From assembly GCF_017565645.3 (NCBI RefSeq), contig NZ_CP086136.1, forward strand, positions 434,001 through 498,000: a stretch of 64,000 bases of DNA. Reading direction: 5' to 3'. Positions within the stretch are counted from its first letter, which is position 1; each line of letters opens with the position of its first letter. Origin of the DNA: Bradyrhizobium barranii subsp. barranii. GTDB lineage: Bacteria > Pseudomonadota > Alphaproteobacteria > Rhizobiales > Xanthobacteraceae. Below, in pieces: positions 32,054-44,814 of this stretch. Made by a program: the position numbers and the translations under genes. A model generated the notes under the pieces. It was not told the DNA's origin and made no database searches. It was given only the letters and a program-made list of their open reading frames with translations.

Positions 32054-32068
32054 TTAACAATTCTTTAA
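32054..32068. promoter_or_regulatory. ctrA box: Perfect CtrA-type box TTAA-N7-TTAA
   Basis: The sequence TTAACAATTCTTTAA matches the full alphaproteobacterial CtrA consensus TTAA-N7-TTAA. It lies about 185 bases upstream of rlpA, a septal wall enzyme, and about 440 bases upstream of atpH. Control of rlpA by the cell-cycle regulator is plausible; binding is not shown. Confidence 0.5.
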
Positions 32069-32506
32069 CTATTTTATTACTCACTAATACTGTAAAACAA
32101 GGTCATTATACTTCATGTTTAGAATTAGGAAAGTATTCAGGGGAGGCCGCTCGTCACGTCCGACTCACGCCTCAGCGATCCGTGTTCATGGCCGCTATGC
32201 GCTGAGGGCAGGAACGAATGGCCGCGATGCCGCCGAGGGGGCGCGTCATTCCGCGACGTGGCAGGCCGCTACCGCGGTGCCGTCGGCTGCGACGAACTGG
32301 CGACAGAAGGTCGTGCCTTTAATTTGGCGTCATGTTGCACGTGCGCGCCTGCTATGTTAGCAAAGCCGCGATTTTAACGGACCCGGCACCTCCCGTGTCG
32401 GCCGAAAATCGAAGTCCCGCTTGAATTCCAAGGGCTTGGATCGCTTGGCGCCGCTTTGTGGCGACGGTTTTTCCCTTGCGAGTTTGACAGCAAAAAGAGC
32501 GCGTCT

Positions 32507-34596
<2,090 letters not shown>

Positions 34597-34601
34597 ATGC
34601 C

Positions 34602-34686
34602 GTCATGGCCGGGCTTGTCCCGGCCATCCACGTCTAACGGCGTGTGAGGCATCGCGTGGATGCCCGGGGCGAGCCCGGGCATGACG
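34602..34686. repeat. Palindromic repeat inside the atp operon, family D
   Basis: GTCATGGCCGGGCTTGTCCC ... GGCCATCCACG on the left mirrors CGTGGATGCCCGGGGCGAGC ... GGGCATGAC on the right. It begins five bases after the atpA stop and fills most of the gap to atpG, where it would form a long hairpin in the mRNA. Confidence 0.75.
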
Positions 34687-34737
34687 ACTGGATAGGTTTG
34701 CGATCAGGCCAAAGGGTCGGATCGTCGGGGACGAAGA

Positions 34738-35613
34738 ATGGCGTCACTTAAAGACATGCGCGTCCGCATCGCCTCCACCAAGGCGACGCAGAAGATCACC
34801 AAGGCGATGCAGATGGTCGCGGCGTCGAGGTTGCGCCGTGCCCAGCAAGCGGCCGAGGCGGCGCGGCCCTATGCCGACAAGATGAGCGCGGTGATCTCCA
34901 ACATCGCCAGCGCCGCTGCGGGTTCGCCCGGCGCGCCGGCGCTGCTGGCCGGCACCGGCAGGGACCAGGTCCACCTGCTGCTGGTCTGCACCGGCGAGCG
35001 CGGTCTGTCCGGCGCCTTCAACTCCTCGATCGTGCGCCTCGCCCGCGAGCGCGCCCAGGCGCTGATCGCGCAGGGCAAGGAAGTGAAATTCTTCTGTGTC
35101 GGCCGCAAGGGCTATGAGCAGCTCCGCCGCCTGTTCGACAAGCAGATCGTCGAGCACCTCGACCTGCGTAGCGTTCGTCAGCTCGGCTTCGTCAACGCCG
35201 AGGACATCGCCAAGAAGGTGCTGGCCCGTTTCGACAACGGTGAGTTCGACGTCTGCACGCTGTTCTACGCGCAGTTCAAGTCGGTGATCGCCCAGATCCC
35301 GACCGCGCAGCAGATCATCCCGCTGGTCGTCGAGGAAAAGGCGGCGAACGCGCCGACGACGTCCTACGATTACGAGCCGGAGGAGGACGAACTGCTGTCC
35401 GGCCTGTTGCCGCGCAACATCGCGGTGCAGATCTTCCGCGCGCTGCTGGAAAACAACGCTTCGTTCTATGGCGCGCAGATGAGTTCGATGGACAACGCCA
35501 CCCGCAATGCCGGCGAAATGATCCGCAAGCAAACCCAGATCTACAACCGAACCCGTCAAGCCCAGATCACCAAGGAGCTGATCGAGATCATCTCCGGCGC
35601 CGAGGCGGTCTGA
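34738..35613 (+). CDS. atpG: ATP synthase F1 subunit gamma
   Basis: The central rotor shaft subunit, 291 residues. The N-terminal helix [36 protein letters not shown] and the C-terminal helix [37 protein letters not shown] are the two coiled-coil halves of the shaft. In between lies the Rossmann-like domain with [13 protein letters not shown]. It lies between atpA and atpD as usual. Confidence 0.98.
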   Translation: MASLKDMRVRIASTKATQKITKAMQMVAASRLRRAQQAAEAARPYADKMSAVISNIASAAAGSPGAPALLAGTGRDQVHLLLVCTGERGLSGAFNSSIVRLARERAQALIAQGKEVKFFCVGRKGYEQLRRLFDKQIVEHLDLRSVRQLGFVNAEDIAKKVLARFDNGEFDVCTLFYAQFKSVIAQIPTAQQIIPLVVEEKAANAPTTSYDYEPEEDELLSGLLPRNIAVQIFRALLENNASFYGAQMSSMDNATRNAGEMIRKQTQIYNRTRQAQITKELIEIISGAEAV

Positions 35614-37613
<2,000 letters not shown>

Positions 37614-37614
<1 letters not shown>

Positions 37615-37638
37615 GCCCCGGTGCACTGCTCCGGGGCT
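37614..37638 (+). terminator. Hairpin at the end of the atp operon
   Basis: AGCCCCGG at 37614-37621 pairs with CCGGGGCT at 37631-37638 across a nine-base loop. No T-run follows, so this may be a weak or factor-dependent terminator. Confidence 0.45.
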
Positions 37639-37763
37639 CAAGCTAAAAATTCCTGAACAGGTTCAGCGCTCGTCACGGAAGTGGCGGGCGCTGAAACTTT
37701 GTTGCACCGCGCCGCCGATAGCGGCATTCTGCGCCCGCGAATTTGTTTCGGGGCTGGCAGCAG

Positions 37764-39446
37764 ATGAAACGCAAGATCGCAGCGATTTTCGCAGCCGATA
37801 TTGCCGGTTACTCAAGACTGGTCGCAGAAGACGAAGAGGAGACGCTGCGGCGTCTCGCCTCCTATCGCGAGGTCATCGACGACTTCATCGCGAAAGCCAA
37901 CGGACGCATCTTCAACACGGCCGGCGACGCCGTGCTCGCGGAATTTCCGAGCGCGGTCGATGCGGTGCGCTGCGCGATCGACATCCAGGAATCCCTGCGA
38001 ACCCGCAACATGGCCTATCCGCCGAGCCGGCAGATGTCGTTCCGCATCGGCATCACCATCGGTGACGTGGTCGAGCGCGACGGCGATCTGCTCGGTGACG
38101 GCGTCAATATCGCCGCCCGGCTCGAAGGCCTCGCCGAGGTCGGCGGCATCTGCGTTTCCCGCGCCGTGCACGAGCAGGTCGCCAACAAGCTGTCGGTGCA
38201 CTTTGCCGACATCGGCGCGCAGGAGGTCAAGAACATCCCGACGCCGGTGCATGCCTACATGGTGGCGATGCGGCGCGAGGACGGCACCTACGCCACGCCG
38301 AAACTGAAGAAGCCCGCCTCCAAGCTGGCCGCGGCACCCGTGTGGATGTGGCCGCTGGTGGTCGCCGTCGTCTCGGTCGTCGCCATCCTTGTCACCGGCT
38401 TCCTCTACAACACCAAGCTCAAGCAGACGGTCACCGCCGCAGTCGCGCCGGCCGCGACGCCAAGTGCTGCAATGCCAAGCGCAACGCCAACGGCAAATGC
38501 CGTGGCGCCGAGCCCGATGCCGACCCAGATGGTAAAGGCGCCGATGGCTCCGACGAGCCCGGCGAATGCCGGCGCTGCGATGGCACCGATGCCCGCGCCC
38601 TCGCCATCCGCCGCGCCGCTATCGGGCAAGCTGGCCGCCGATAGCGTTCCCTTCATCAACGAGCGCATCCGCAACTACCTGGCAGGCGACTATTCCGCCT
38701 CCGGCGACTACAAGGCCTTCGCGCTCAATATCGGCGGCTTCACGGGCGCGGCGTTGAACCAGCCGACCGAGGAAACCGCGCGCAACATGGCGCTGGAGCA
38801 GTGCCAGAAGCGCGCCGATGCCGCGCAATCGCCGCGGCGCTGCGAGCTCTATGCGGTCGGCAACGACGTCGTCTACACGCACGGCAAGCCGCCGATGCCG
38901 CCGCAGCCCTGGGTGCGCCACGACGCCATGACCGAGCGGGCCTTCGTGCCGAAAGATTTTCCTATGGTGCGCGATCCGGCAAAAGTCCGGCTCGAGAACA
39001 TGTTCGTGCCGGCGGCGAAATCCCGCGCGATCGCGCTCGGCCCGGGCGGTCAATATTTCATGGTGCTGGGCGCGTCATCCGTCGACGATTCGGCGCGGCG
39101 TTCGCTGGAATCGTGCGGCGCCATCGCCGGCATGGCCTGTCTGATCGTCGCGGTCGACGACAATTTCGTCGTGCCGATCCCGACCCTGCTCAGGATCACG
39201 GGCTTCTTCCATGCCGCTTCCAACGCCTCGATCGCCGCCGACGCGCGCGCCGAGGTCGTGCGCAAGCTCGCCGATGGCATGGGCTGGAACGCAGTCGCGG
39301 TCGGGACCGCGGGTCGGCCGGGCCTCGGCCTGAAGGCCGCGGACGAGCAGACCGCCGTCAATTCCGCGCTCGCCGACTGCGCCAAGCGCGACAGCGATTG
39401 CCACGTCATCGCGATCGGCCCGTTCACGGTCGGACCGACGAATTAG
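37764..39446 (+). CDS. Membrane-anchored class III adenylate/guanylate cyclase with C-terminal Cys-repeat domain
   Basis: A 560-residue protein from the ATG at 37764. Residues 5-170 form a class III cyclase domain with metal aspartates Asp12 (AADIAGYS) and Asp55 (NTAGDAVLAEF) and the transition-state pair Asn115/Arg119 in GDGVNIAARL. One membrane helix lies at about 193-214, then an Ala/Pro/Met-rich linker. The C-terminal part carries three similar segments with cysteine pairs followed by a hydrophobic V/I-rich strand (ALEQCQ...RRCELYAVG, SLESCG...ACLIVAV, ALADCAK..DCHVIAIG), probably periplasmic. The base specificity is not decided. Confidence 0.88.
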   Translation: MKRKIAAIFAADIAGYSRLVAEDEEETLRRLASYREVIDDFIAKANGRIFNTAGDAVLAEFPSAVDAVRCAIDIQESLRTRNMAYPPSRQMSFRIGITIGDVVERDGDLLGDGVNIAARLEGLAEVGGICVSRAVHEQVANKLSVHFADIGAQEVKNIPTPVHAYMVAMRREDGTYATPKLKKPASKLAAAPVWMWPLVVAVVSVVAILVTGFLYNTKLKQTVTAAVAPAATPSAAMPSATPTANAVAPSPMPTQMVKAPMAPTSPANAGAAMAPMPAPSPSAAPLSGKLAADSVPFINERIRNYLAGDYSASGDYKAFALNIGGFTGAALNQPTEETARNMALEQCQKRADAAQSPRRCELYAVGNDVVYTHGKPPMPPQPWVRHDAMTERAFVPKDFPMVRDPAKVRLENMFVPAAKSRAIALGPGGQYFMVLGASSVDDSARRSLESCGAIAGMACLIVAVDDNFVVPIPTLLRITGFFHAASNASIAADARAEVVRKLADGMGWNAVAVGTAGRPGLGLKAADEQTAVNSALADCAKRDSDCHVIAIGPFTVGPTN

Positions 39447-39582
39447 AGCTTGCTGGACGTAGGCCGCCACGCCGCTTGTGCCCCGCGGCCGATTCTCTTT
39501 GGCGCTTCAAAAACTTCGCCACAACCACCGCGCATCGCGCCGGCAATCGCCGGCTACTGTGCATGGGGTTGTTTTCGCGGTT

Positions 39583-40104
39583 TTAGTTTGCGAAGGGCGC
39601 AAACTGCTGCGCGACCGCGCGGTAGACGTCGCGACGGAACGGCACCACGAACTCGGTGACGCGGTCGAGCCGCTCCCAGCGCCAGGCGTCGAACTCCGCG
39701 GGCTGTTCGTTGCGCGGCGTCAGCGGATCGATTTCGTCGTCGCGGCCGGTGAAACGCAGCGCGAACCATTTCTGGCGCTGCCCGCGGAACTTCGCCAGCC
39801 GATGCGTCTGCGGCCCGTCGTAGGGCGGGAACTCGTAAGTCAGCCAGTCTGTCTCGCCGAGATAGTCCGCACTCTTGACGCTGGTCTCTTCCCAAAGCTC
39901 GCGCAGCGCCGCATCGCGCAGGTTCTCGCCCTCATCGACACCGCCTTGCGGCATCTGCCAGTCGAGGCCCGGCAGGATGATTTCGGGGCCGTCGCCCTTG
40001 AAGCGGTGGCCGATCAGCACGCGGCCATCGGCATTGAAGAGGGCGATCCCCACGTTGGGACGGTAGGGTTTTTGATTGGTCACGCGCGCGTCTTTCATCG
40101 TCAT
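39583..40104 (-). CDS. rppH: RNA pyrophosphohydrolase RppH (Nudix), copy 1
   Basis: A 173-residue Nudix hydrolase of the RppH/invasion-associated IalA type, which removes pyrophosphate from the 5' end of mRNAs or from dinucleoside polyphosphates. The Nudix box is GGVDEGENLRDAALRELWEETS; the preceding LDWQMPQGG and following [13 protein letters not shown] are RppH hallmarks. It lies just downstream of a second homologue in the same orientation. Its start codon region coincides with the end of a short family B repeat remnant. Confidence 0.93.
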   Translation of the reverse strand: MTMKDARVTNQKPYRPNVGIALFNADGRVLIGHRFKGDGPEIILPGLDWQMPQGGVDEGENLRDAALRELWEETSVKSADYLGETDWLTYEFPPYDGPQTHRLAKFRGQRQKWFALRFTGRDDEIDPLTPRNEQPAEFDAWRWERLDRVTEFVVPFRRDVYRAVAQQFAPFAN

Positions 40105-40137
40105 TCCGGCGATGCATTAGCACCGAACCCGGGATGA
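40100..40137. repeat. Remnant of family B palindromic repeat
   Basis: GTCATTCCGGCGATGCATTA and GCACCGAACCCGGGATGAC are the ends of the family B unit with the middle missing. It spans the start codon of the first Nudix gene. Confidence 0.5.
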
Positions 40138-40146
40138 CGATTTGAT

Positions 40147-40650
40147 TTATTCATCCGCCAGCGCGGAAAATTCCTTCACCACGCGCTCATAGACCGGGCG
40201 CTTGAACGGGATGATCAAACCGGTCAGGTTCTTCATCGGCTCCCAGCGCCAGCTCACGAACTCGGCCTTGTGGCCGCCGCCGGGTTTCTCGACGTTGATC
40301 TCGCTGTCCTTGCCGGTGAACCGGACCGCGAACCATTTCTGGCGCTGGCCGCGATAGCGGCCCTTCCAGGCGCGCCCCGCAACCGTGCGCGGGATGTCGT
40401 AGACGAGCCAGTCCGGGACCTCGCCGAGCCGCTCGACCGAGCGCACGCTGGTCTCCTCATAGAGCTCGCGCTTGGCGGCATCCCAGGTGTCCTCACCGGG
40501 ATCGACGCCGCCCTGCGGCATCTGCCAGACATGGGCGTCGTCGACATGCTCGATGCCACCGGCGCGGCGGCCGATGAACACCAGACCCTTCATGTTGATC
40601 AGCATCACACCGACGCAGGTACGGTAGGGCAGATCCTCGTAACGTGCCAT
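40147..40650 (-). CDS. rppH: RNA pyrophosphohydrolase RppH (Nudix), copy 2
   Basis: A 167-residue Nudix hydrolase from the ATG at 40648-40650 ([22 protein letters not shown]). The Nudix box is [22 protein letters not shown]; it also has VWQMPQGG and [13 protein letters not shown]. It resembles its downstream neighbour along the whole length, indicating tandem duplication. This copy keeps [11 protein letters not shown] as in well-studied alphaproteobacterial RppH, so it may be the principal enzyme. It follows the divergent polysaccharide deacetylase gene. Confidence 0.93.
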   Translation of the reverse strand: MARYEDLPYRTCVGVMLINMKGLVFIGRRAGGIEHVDDAHVWQMPQGGVDPGEDTWDAAKRELYEETSVRSVERLGEVPDWLVYDIPRTVAGRAWKGRYRGQRQKWFAVRFTGKDSEINVEKPGGGHKAEFVSWRWEPMKNLTGLIIPFKRPVYERVVKEFSALADE

Positions 40651-40722
40651 TCCGCCAGACCTCTCGCGTGCTTTTGGTGGGTATGCCGGTCCCGAGGGCC
40701 CGTAACGTACCAATCCGTTGAT

Positions 40723-41946
40723 TTAGCTAGATTTTGATTTCAGCATCGCGGTTGTCAACGGCACCAAAAGGATACCACGGTCGCTCAATGTCTTGGTCCA
40801 GCTGCCGATGCGCTCGATCGAGACCGGCAGGGCGGAGGCGGTGCCGATTGCGACGCCGCGCTCGCGCGCCGTCGATTCGAGCTTGTTCAGGGCGCGGTCG
40901 ATCTCCGCCGGGGTCGGCACCACGTCGATCGCGATATCGCCCTTGCCGAACGGCATCGCCTGGCTGCCCGCGGCCTGGGGCGCGATGCTGCGCGGCGAGG
41001 AGCCGTCGTCGAAGAAGCCGAGGCCGCGCTTGGCCGCCTCGCGAATGATCGGCTGCATCGCGGCGTCGGTCGCCACGAAGCGGGCGCCCATGAAATTGGT
41101 GAGGCCGGCATAGCCCTGCATCCGGCTCAGGTGCCAGTACAGGCGGTCCATGTTCTGGTCGGCGGTGAGCGAGGTCAGCAGCGTCTGCGGGCCCGGGTCG
41201 TTGTCCGGGAAGTCGTAGGGCTCCATCGGGATCTGGAGGAAGATCTCGTGGCGCTGGGCGCGGGCCCGCTCGGCGAGCTTGCCGGGGTCGGCGCCATAGG
41301 GCGTGAAGGCCAGCGTCACCGCCGGCGGCAGCCGCATGATCGCGTCGGTGGTCTTGGCCGCACCGACGCCGAGGCCGCCGATCAGGATCGCGACCACAGG
41401 CATCTTTGCCGCCTTGGCGCGGTCGGCATCCGCCGCGTAGACGTTGAACGGCTTCGCGCCCTCGGCCGCCACGGGGATCATGCCGTAGCGCGATTTTTCC
41501 AGCAGTTTTGGGTCGATCCCGGCCATGACGGGCGGAGGGGCGGAGGCGGCCGCAGCGTCGCCCTTGTCGCCGGCATCGCCGCCACCGATTACCACGTCGT
41601 GGCGGGTGCCGGTGGAACCGTCGATCATGGTGACGGTCTTCTGCTCGCCCGCCTGCTTTGGCGATTCTTTGGCCTCGTGCTTGCTCTCTGGCTTGCTCTC
41701 CTGGCCAGGGCTCGCGGCGGCCGGCTTCTCGTCGGTGGGCCTGGGTTCACGGATCGCAATCCGCGTCATCGGCTCGCCGCCGAGCGGATCCTTGTTGAAG
41801 ATGGCGAAGCCGGCGAAGACGACCAGGAACAGGCCGAGCATGGCCGCGAGGGCCTGCATGGCTGTGAACGGCAGCCGCAGCCGCCGTTTCCGGCGCGGCT
41901 TGTCCTGTCCGAGCGGGGCGCTCAGATCATCGGCCGTTTCAGTCAT
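40723..41946 (-). CDS. Divergent polysaccharide deacetylase family protein (YibQ-like)
   Basis: A 407-residue protein with a cytoplasmic basic N-terminus (KPRRKRRLRLPF), one membrane helix (MQALAAMLGLFLVVFAGFAIF), and a charged Lys/Glu-rich linker. A periplasmic divergent polysaccharide deacetylase domain starts at VVAILIGGLGVGAAKTTDAI and continues through LQIPMEPYDFPDNDPGPQTL and MGARFVATDAAMQPI. This family is usually found beside envC and ctp genes, as here, and is thought to act in envelope or division processes; activity is not established. Confidence 0.9.
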   Translation of the reverse strand: MTETADDLSAPLGQDKPRRKRRLRLPFTAMQALAAMLGLFLVVFAGFAIFNKDPLGGEPMTRIAIREPRPTDEKPAAASPGQESKPESKHEAKESPKQAGEQKTVTMIDGSTGTRHDVVIGGGDAGDKGDAAAASAPPPVMAGIDPKLLEKSRYGMIPVAAEGAKPFNVYAADADRAKAAKMPVVAILIGGLGVGAAKTTDAIMRLPPAVTLAFTPYGADPGKLAERARAQRHEIFLQIPMEPYDFPDNDPGPQTLLTSLTADQNMDRLYWHLSRMQGYAGLTNFMGARFVATDAAMQPIIREAAKRGLGFFDDGSSPRSIAPQAAGSQAMPFGKGDIAIDVVPTPAEIDRALNKLESTARERGVAIGTASALPVSIERIGSWTKTLSDRGILLVPLTTAMLKSKSS

Positions 41947-42036
41947 GCGAGATCCCGAATCACTCCCGCCGACGATACCACGCCGAGGTCAAGCGGCGTC
42001 AGGCCGGGATGGGCCGGGGGTCGCAGGAGCCCCAAG

Positions 42037-42067
42037 CAAAAAGGGCGGCTCCCGGAGCCGCCCTTTT
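42037..42067 (-). terminator. Rho-independent terminator after ctpA
   Basis: On the minus strand AAAAGGGCGGCTCC and GGAGCCGCCCTTTTT form a strong stem with a minimal loop and T-run, 25 bases past the ctpA stop. This ends the rlmH-envC-ctpA unit and separates it from the deacetylase gene. Confidence 0.85.
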
Positions 42068-42091
42068 CGAGAGATGAGATGGCGCGCCGAC

Positions 42092-43447
42092 TTAGTTCGC
42101 CGCTTTGGGCTTGTCGGTCGTGGCCTTGTTGTCGCCCGGCGTCGGTGCCGCGGAGGCGCTGTTCTTGATGCCGTGGAGCAGGTCGTCCGCGAGCTTGAGC
42201 GCCTTGTCGTCCTTGGCGTCCGGCGGGACGTAGGATTGCGAGCCGGTCTTCTCGTCGCCGTCGTTCTTGAGATGGCCGCGCAGCGAAGCCTCGCCCTTGG
42301 TGTCGGTGCGCGACTTCAGCTCGTCCGGCACGTCCTGGAGCACTTCGATGTCGGGCACGATGCCCTTCGCCTGGATCGACTTGCCCGACGGCGTGTAGTA
42401 GCGCGCCGTGGTCAGACGCAGTGCGCCGTTGCCCGAGCCGAGCGGAATGATGGTCTGCACCGAGCCCTTGCCGAACGAGCGCGTGCCGACGATGGTCGCG
42501 CGCTTGTGGTCCTGCAGCGCGCCGGCGACGATTTCCGACGCCGAGGCCGAACCGCCATTGACCAGCACGATAACAGGCTTGCCCTTGGTGAGGTCGCCCG
42601 CATGCGCGGTGCGGCGCTGGGTCTCCTCGGCATTGCGGCCGCGGGTCGAGACGATCTCGCCCTTCTCCAGGAACGAGTCGGAGACCGTGACCGCTTCCTC
42701 GAGCAGGCCGCCCGGGTTGTTGCGGAGGTCGATGATGTAGCCCTTGAGCTTGTCGCCGATCTGATTCGAGAGGTTGGCGACCTCGCGCTTCAGGCCTTCG
42801 GTGGTCTGCTCGTTGAAGGTGGTGATGCGGATATAGGCGATGTCGTCGGCCTCGATGCGCGCGCGCACCGAGCGGACGCGAATGTTGTCGCGCACCAGGG
42901 TGACGTCGATCGGATTGTCCTGGCCCTTGCGGATGATCTTGAGCTTGATCTTGGTGTTGACCGGACCGCGCATCTTCTCGACCGCCTGGTTCAGGGTCAG
43001 GCCCTGCACGGCTTCGTCGTCGAGATTGGTGATGATGTCGTTGGCCATGACGCCGGCGCGCGAAGCGGGGGTGTCGTCGATCGGCGAGACCACCTTGATC
43101 AGGCCGTCCTCCATCGTGACTTCGATGCCGAGGCCGCCGAACTCACCGCGGGTCTGCACCTGCATGTCGCGGAAGCTCTTGGCGTCCATGTAGCTCGAAT
43201 GCGGATCGAGGCCGGTGAGCATGCCGCTGATGGCGGATTCGATCAGCTTCGTGTCATCGGGCTTCTCGACATAGTCAGAGCGCACGCGCTCGAACACGTC
43301 GCCGAACAGATTGAGCTGGCGATAGGTGTCTGCAGTTGCGGCTCGCGCGCTGGAGCCCATGAAGACCGCGCGCGGCTGGGTCACGAACAGCGTCAGCGCA
43401 GCACCGGTGGCCGCGCTGAGGAGGATAACTGAAGTCTTGCGCATCAT
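42092..43447 (-). CDS. ctpA: S41-family C-terminal processing protease CtpA
   Basis: A periplasmic PDZ protease, 451 residues. A signal sequence or anchor (SVILLSAATGAALTLFV) is followed by a PDZ domain around residues 100-175 (EFGGLGIEV, ASRAGVMANDIITNLDD) and the S41 catalytic domain. The Ser/Lys dyad lies in VNGGSASASEIV (residues 297-306) and GTRSFGKGSVQT (Lys327). In Gram-negatives such proteases process or degrade envelope hydrolases. Its start overlaps the stop of the envC-like gene by four bases, so the two are coupled. Confidence 0.95.
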   Translation of the reverse strand: MMRKTSVILLSAATGAALTLFVTQPRAVFMGSSARAATADTYRQLNLFGDVFERVRSDYVEKPDDTKLIESAISGMLTGLDPHSSYMDAKSFRDMQVQTRGEFGGLGIEVTMEDGLIKVVSPIDDTPASRAGVMANDIITNLDDEAVQGLTLNQAVEKMRGPVNTKIKLKIIRKGQDNPIDVTLVRDNIRVRSVRARIEADDIAYIRITTFNEQTTEGLKREVANLSNQIGDKLKGYIIDLRNNPGGLLEEAVTVSDSFLEKGEIVSTRGRNAEETQRRTAHAGDLTKGKPVIVLVNGGSASASEIVAGALQDHKRATIVGTRSFGKGSVQTIIPLGSGNGALRLTTARYYTPSGKSIQAKGIVPDIEVLQDVPDELKSRTDTKGEASLRGHLKNDGDEKTGSQSYVPPDAKDDKALKLADDLLHGIKNSASAAPTPGDNKATTDKPKAAN

Positions 43448-44814
43448 CCGCGAACCTTCTCGCCTTCATTTGCGGCCCACCATGGGCCTGGATCGATTGG
43501 AGTGCCGTCCTTACGGAACTCGACATACAGCACAGGTTGACTCGCGTTCGTGGCGAGAATGGAGGCGACTTGTGAGGTCGATCCCATGGTCGCGACCGGC
43601 TCCCCCGTGAGCACAAACTGACCGATGTTAACCGAAATGCGCTCCATCCCGGCGATCAGGACATGATACCCGCCCCCGGCGTTGAGGATCAAGAGTTGTC
43701 CATAGCTGCGGAACGGGCCGGAATAGACAACCCAGCCATCACACGGCGTCGTGACCTGGGAGCCGGGCCTGGTTGCCAGGGAAATGCCCTTCTGGACACC
43801 GCCGACCCCATCGGAACCGCCAAAATCCCTGATCTTGTTACCGTTAACCGGGAGAGGCAGGAGCCCCTTGGCCGCCGCGAAGGCGATCGCCGGGGTGGTC
43901 CGGGACCGGTCCTTGAAAGTGCCCGGACCGGGCTTGGCGCTGGCGGCCGCCTTGGCCTCGGCCTGCTTGGCGGCCTCGGCCGCCTTCTCGGCGGCCTTGG
44001 CGGCGCTCTGCAGATCCTGCTCCATCTTGGTGATCAGCCCCTGGAGATCGCCGACCTGCCTGGAGAGTGCGATGGCGCGCGAGTTCTCGGCGTCGAGGTC
44101 TTTTTCGCGCGACGCCTGCTGGCGCTGCCGCTCGTCGACCAGGGCGGTCAGCCGGGTCTGGTCGTTGCGGACCTTGTCGCGGTCGGTGGCGAGCTGGTCG
44201 CGTTCGGCGGCGATGTTCTTGCGCAAGGCCACGAGCTCGCCGAGGTCGCCCGCGAGCTTCTCGGCGCGGCCGCGCAATTCCGGCACTACGGCGCCGAGCA
44301 GCATGGCGGTGCGCAGTGATTGCAGCGCGTCCTCGGGCCGCACCAACAGCGCCGGCGGCGTGCGCCGGCCGGCGCGCTGCAGGGCCGCCAGCACCTCGAC
44401 GATGTCGGCGCGGCGCGACTCCAGCGAGGTGCGCATCTGCTGCTCGCGGCCGTTGAGCGAGCGCAGCCGCGCTTCGGCTTCGTCGATCTTGGTCTCGACG
44501 GTCCGCACATTGGCTGCGGTATCGATCAGCTGCTGATTGAGCTGGGTGCGGTCCTGGCCGAGCGAGCTGATCTCGGCCTTGAGCTTGGCCTGCGCTTCCT
44601 CGGCGCTCTTCTGCCTCGCGCGGGCGGCCTCGAGCTCCTGCTCGCGCTGCTTGATCGCATCGGGCGAGACGGCCGCCGTCTGTGGCGCGGGCGCAATTGT
44701 CTGACCTTGCGTCTGGGCTTGCGCGAGGCTTGCGCCCGTAACGCCGGCGATCAGCAGCAGGTTGAGGATCGGCGCTCGCATCGCTTTACGCAAAGGTGCT
44801 CGTTGTGCGCGCAT
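43444..44814 (-). CDS. envC: EnvC-like coiled-coil protein with degenerate LytM (M23) domain
   Basis: A 456-residue periplasmic protein. A signal peptide (LNLLLIAGVTGASLAQA) is followed by a long coiled coil (roughly residues 45-290, rich in Ala/Glu/Gln/Lys) and a C-terminal LytM domain. In that domain the zinc-ligand motif HxxxD is replaced (QKGISLATRPGS) and the HxH segment reads LIAGM, as in E. coli EnvC, which is not a hydrolase but activates amidases. It is therefore probably a divisome amidase activator. The ATG at 44814 overlaps the rlmH stop by one base; a GTG one codon earlier is possible. Confidence 0.9.
   Translation of the reverse strand: MRAQRAPLRKAMRAPILNLLLIAGVTGASLAQAQTQGQTIAPAPQTAAVSPDAIKQREQELEAARARQKSAEEAQAKLKAEISSLGQDRTQLNQQLIDTAANVRTVETKIDEAEARLRSLNGREQQMRTSLESRRADIVEVLAALQRAGRRTPPALLVRPEDALQSLRTAMLLGAVVPELRGRAEKLAGDLGELVALRKNIAAERDQLATDRDKVRNDQTRLTALVDERQRQQASREKDLDAENSRAIALSRQVGDLQGLITKMEQDLQSAAKAAEKAAEAAKQAEAKAAASAKPGPGTFKDRSRTTPAIAFAAAKGLLPLPVNGNKIRDFGGSDGVGGVQKGISLATRPGSQVTTPCDGWVVYSGPFRSYGQLLILNAGGGYHVLIAGMERISVNIGQFVLTGEPVATMGSTSQVASILATNASQPVLYVEFRKDGTPIDPGPWWAANEGEKVRG

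Larger units (their letters stand above)
31871..32506. other. Intergenic region between divergent rlpA and atpH with AT-rich core
   Basis: These 636 bases separate two divergent units. The stretch 31940-32140 is clearly AT-rich compared with its surroundings (runs such as TTAACTATTTTATTAC), typical of promoter DNA in a GC-rich genome. It holds the palindrome at 31892-31909 and the TTAA-N7-TTAA site at 32054-32068. The atp operon promoter should lie here but no unambiguous -35/-10 pair was found. Short open frames, for example 31963-32205, have no ribosome-binding site and no family resemblance. Confidence 0.55.

Noticed and set aside
31963..32205. 80-codon frame in the AT-rich rlpA-atpH gap
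   Set aside because: No ribosome-binding site, runs from AT-rich promoter-like DNA into GC-rich DNA, no recognisable pattern.
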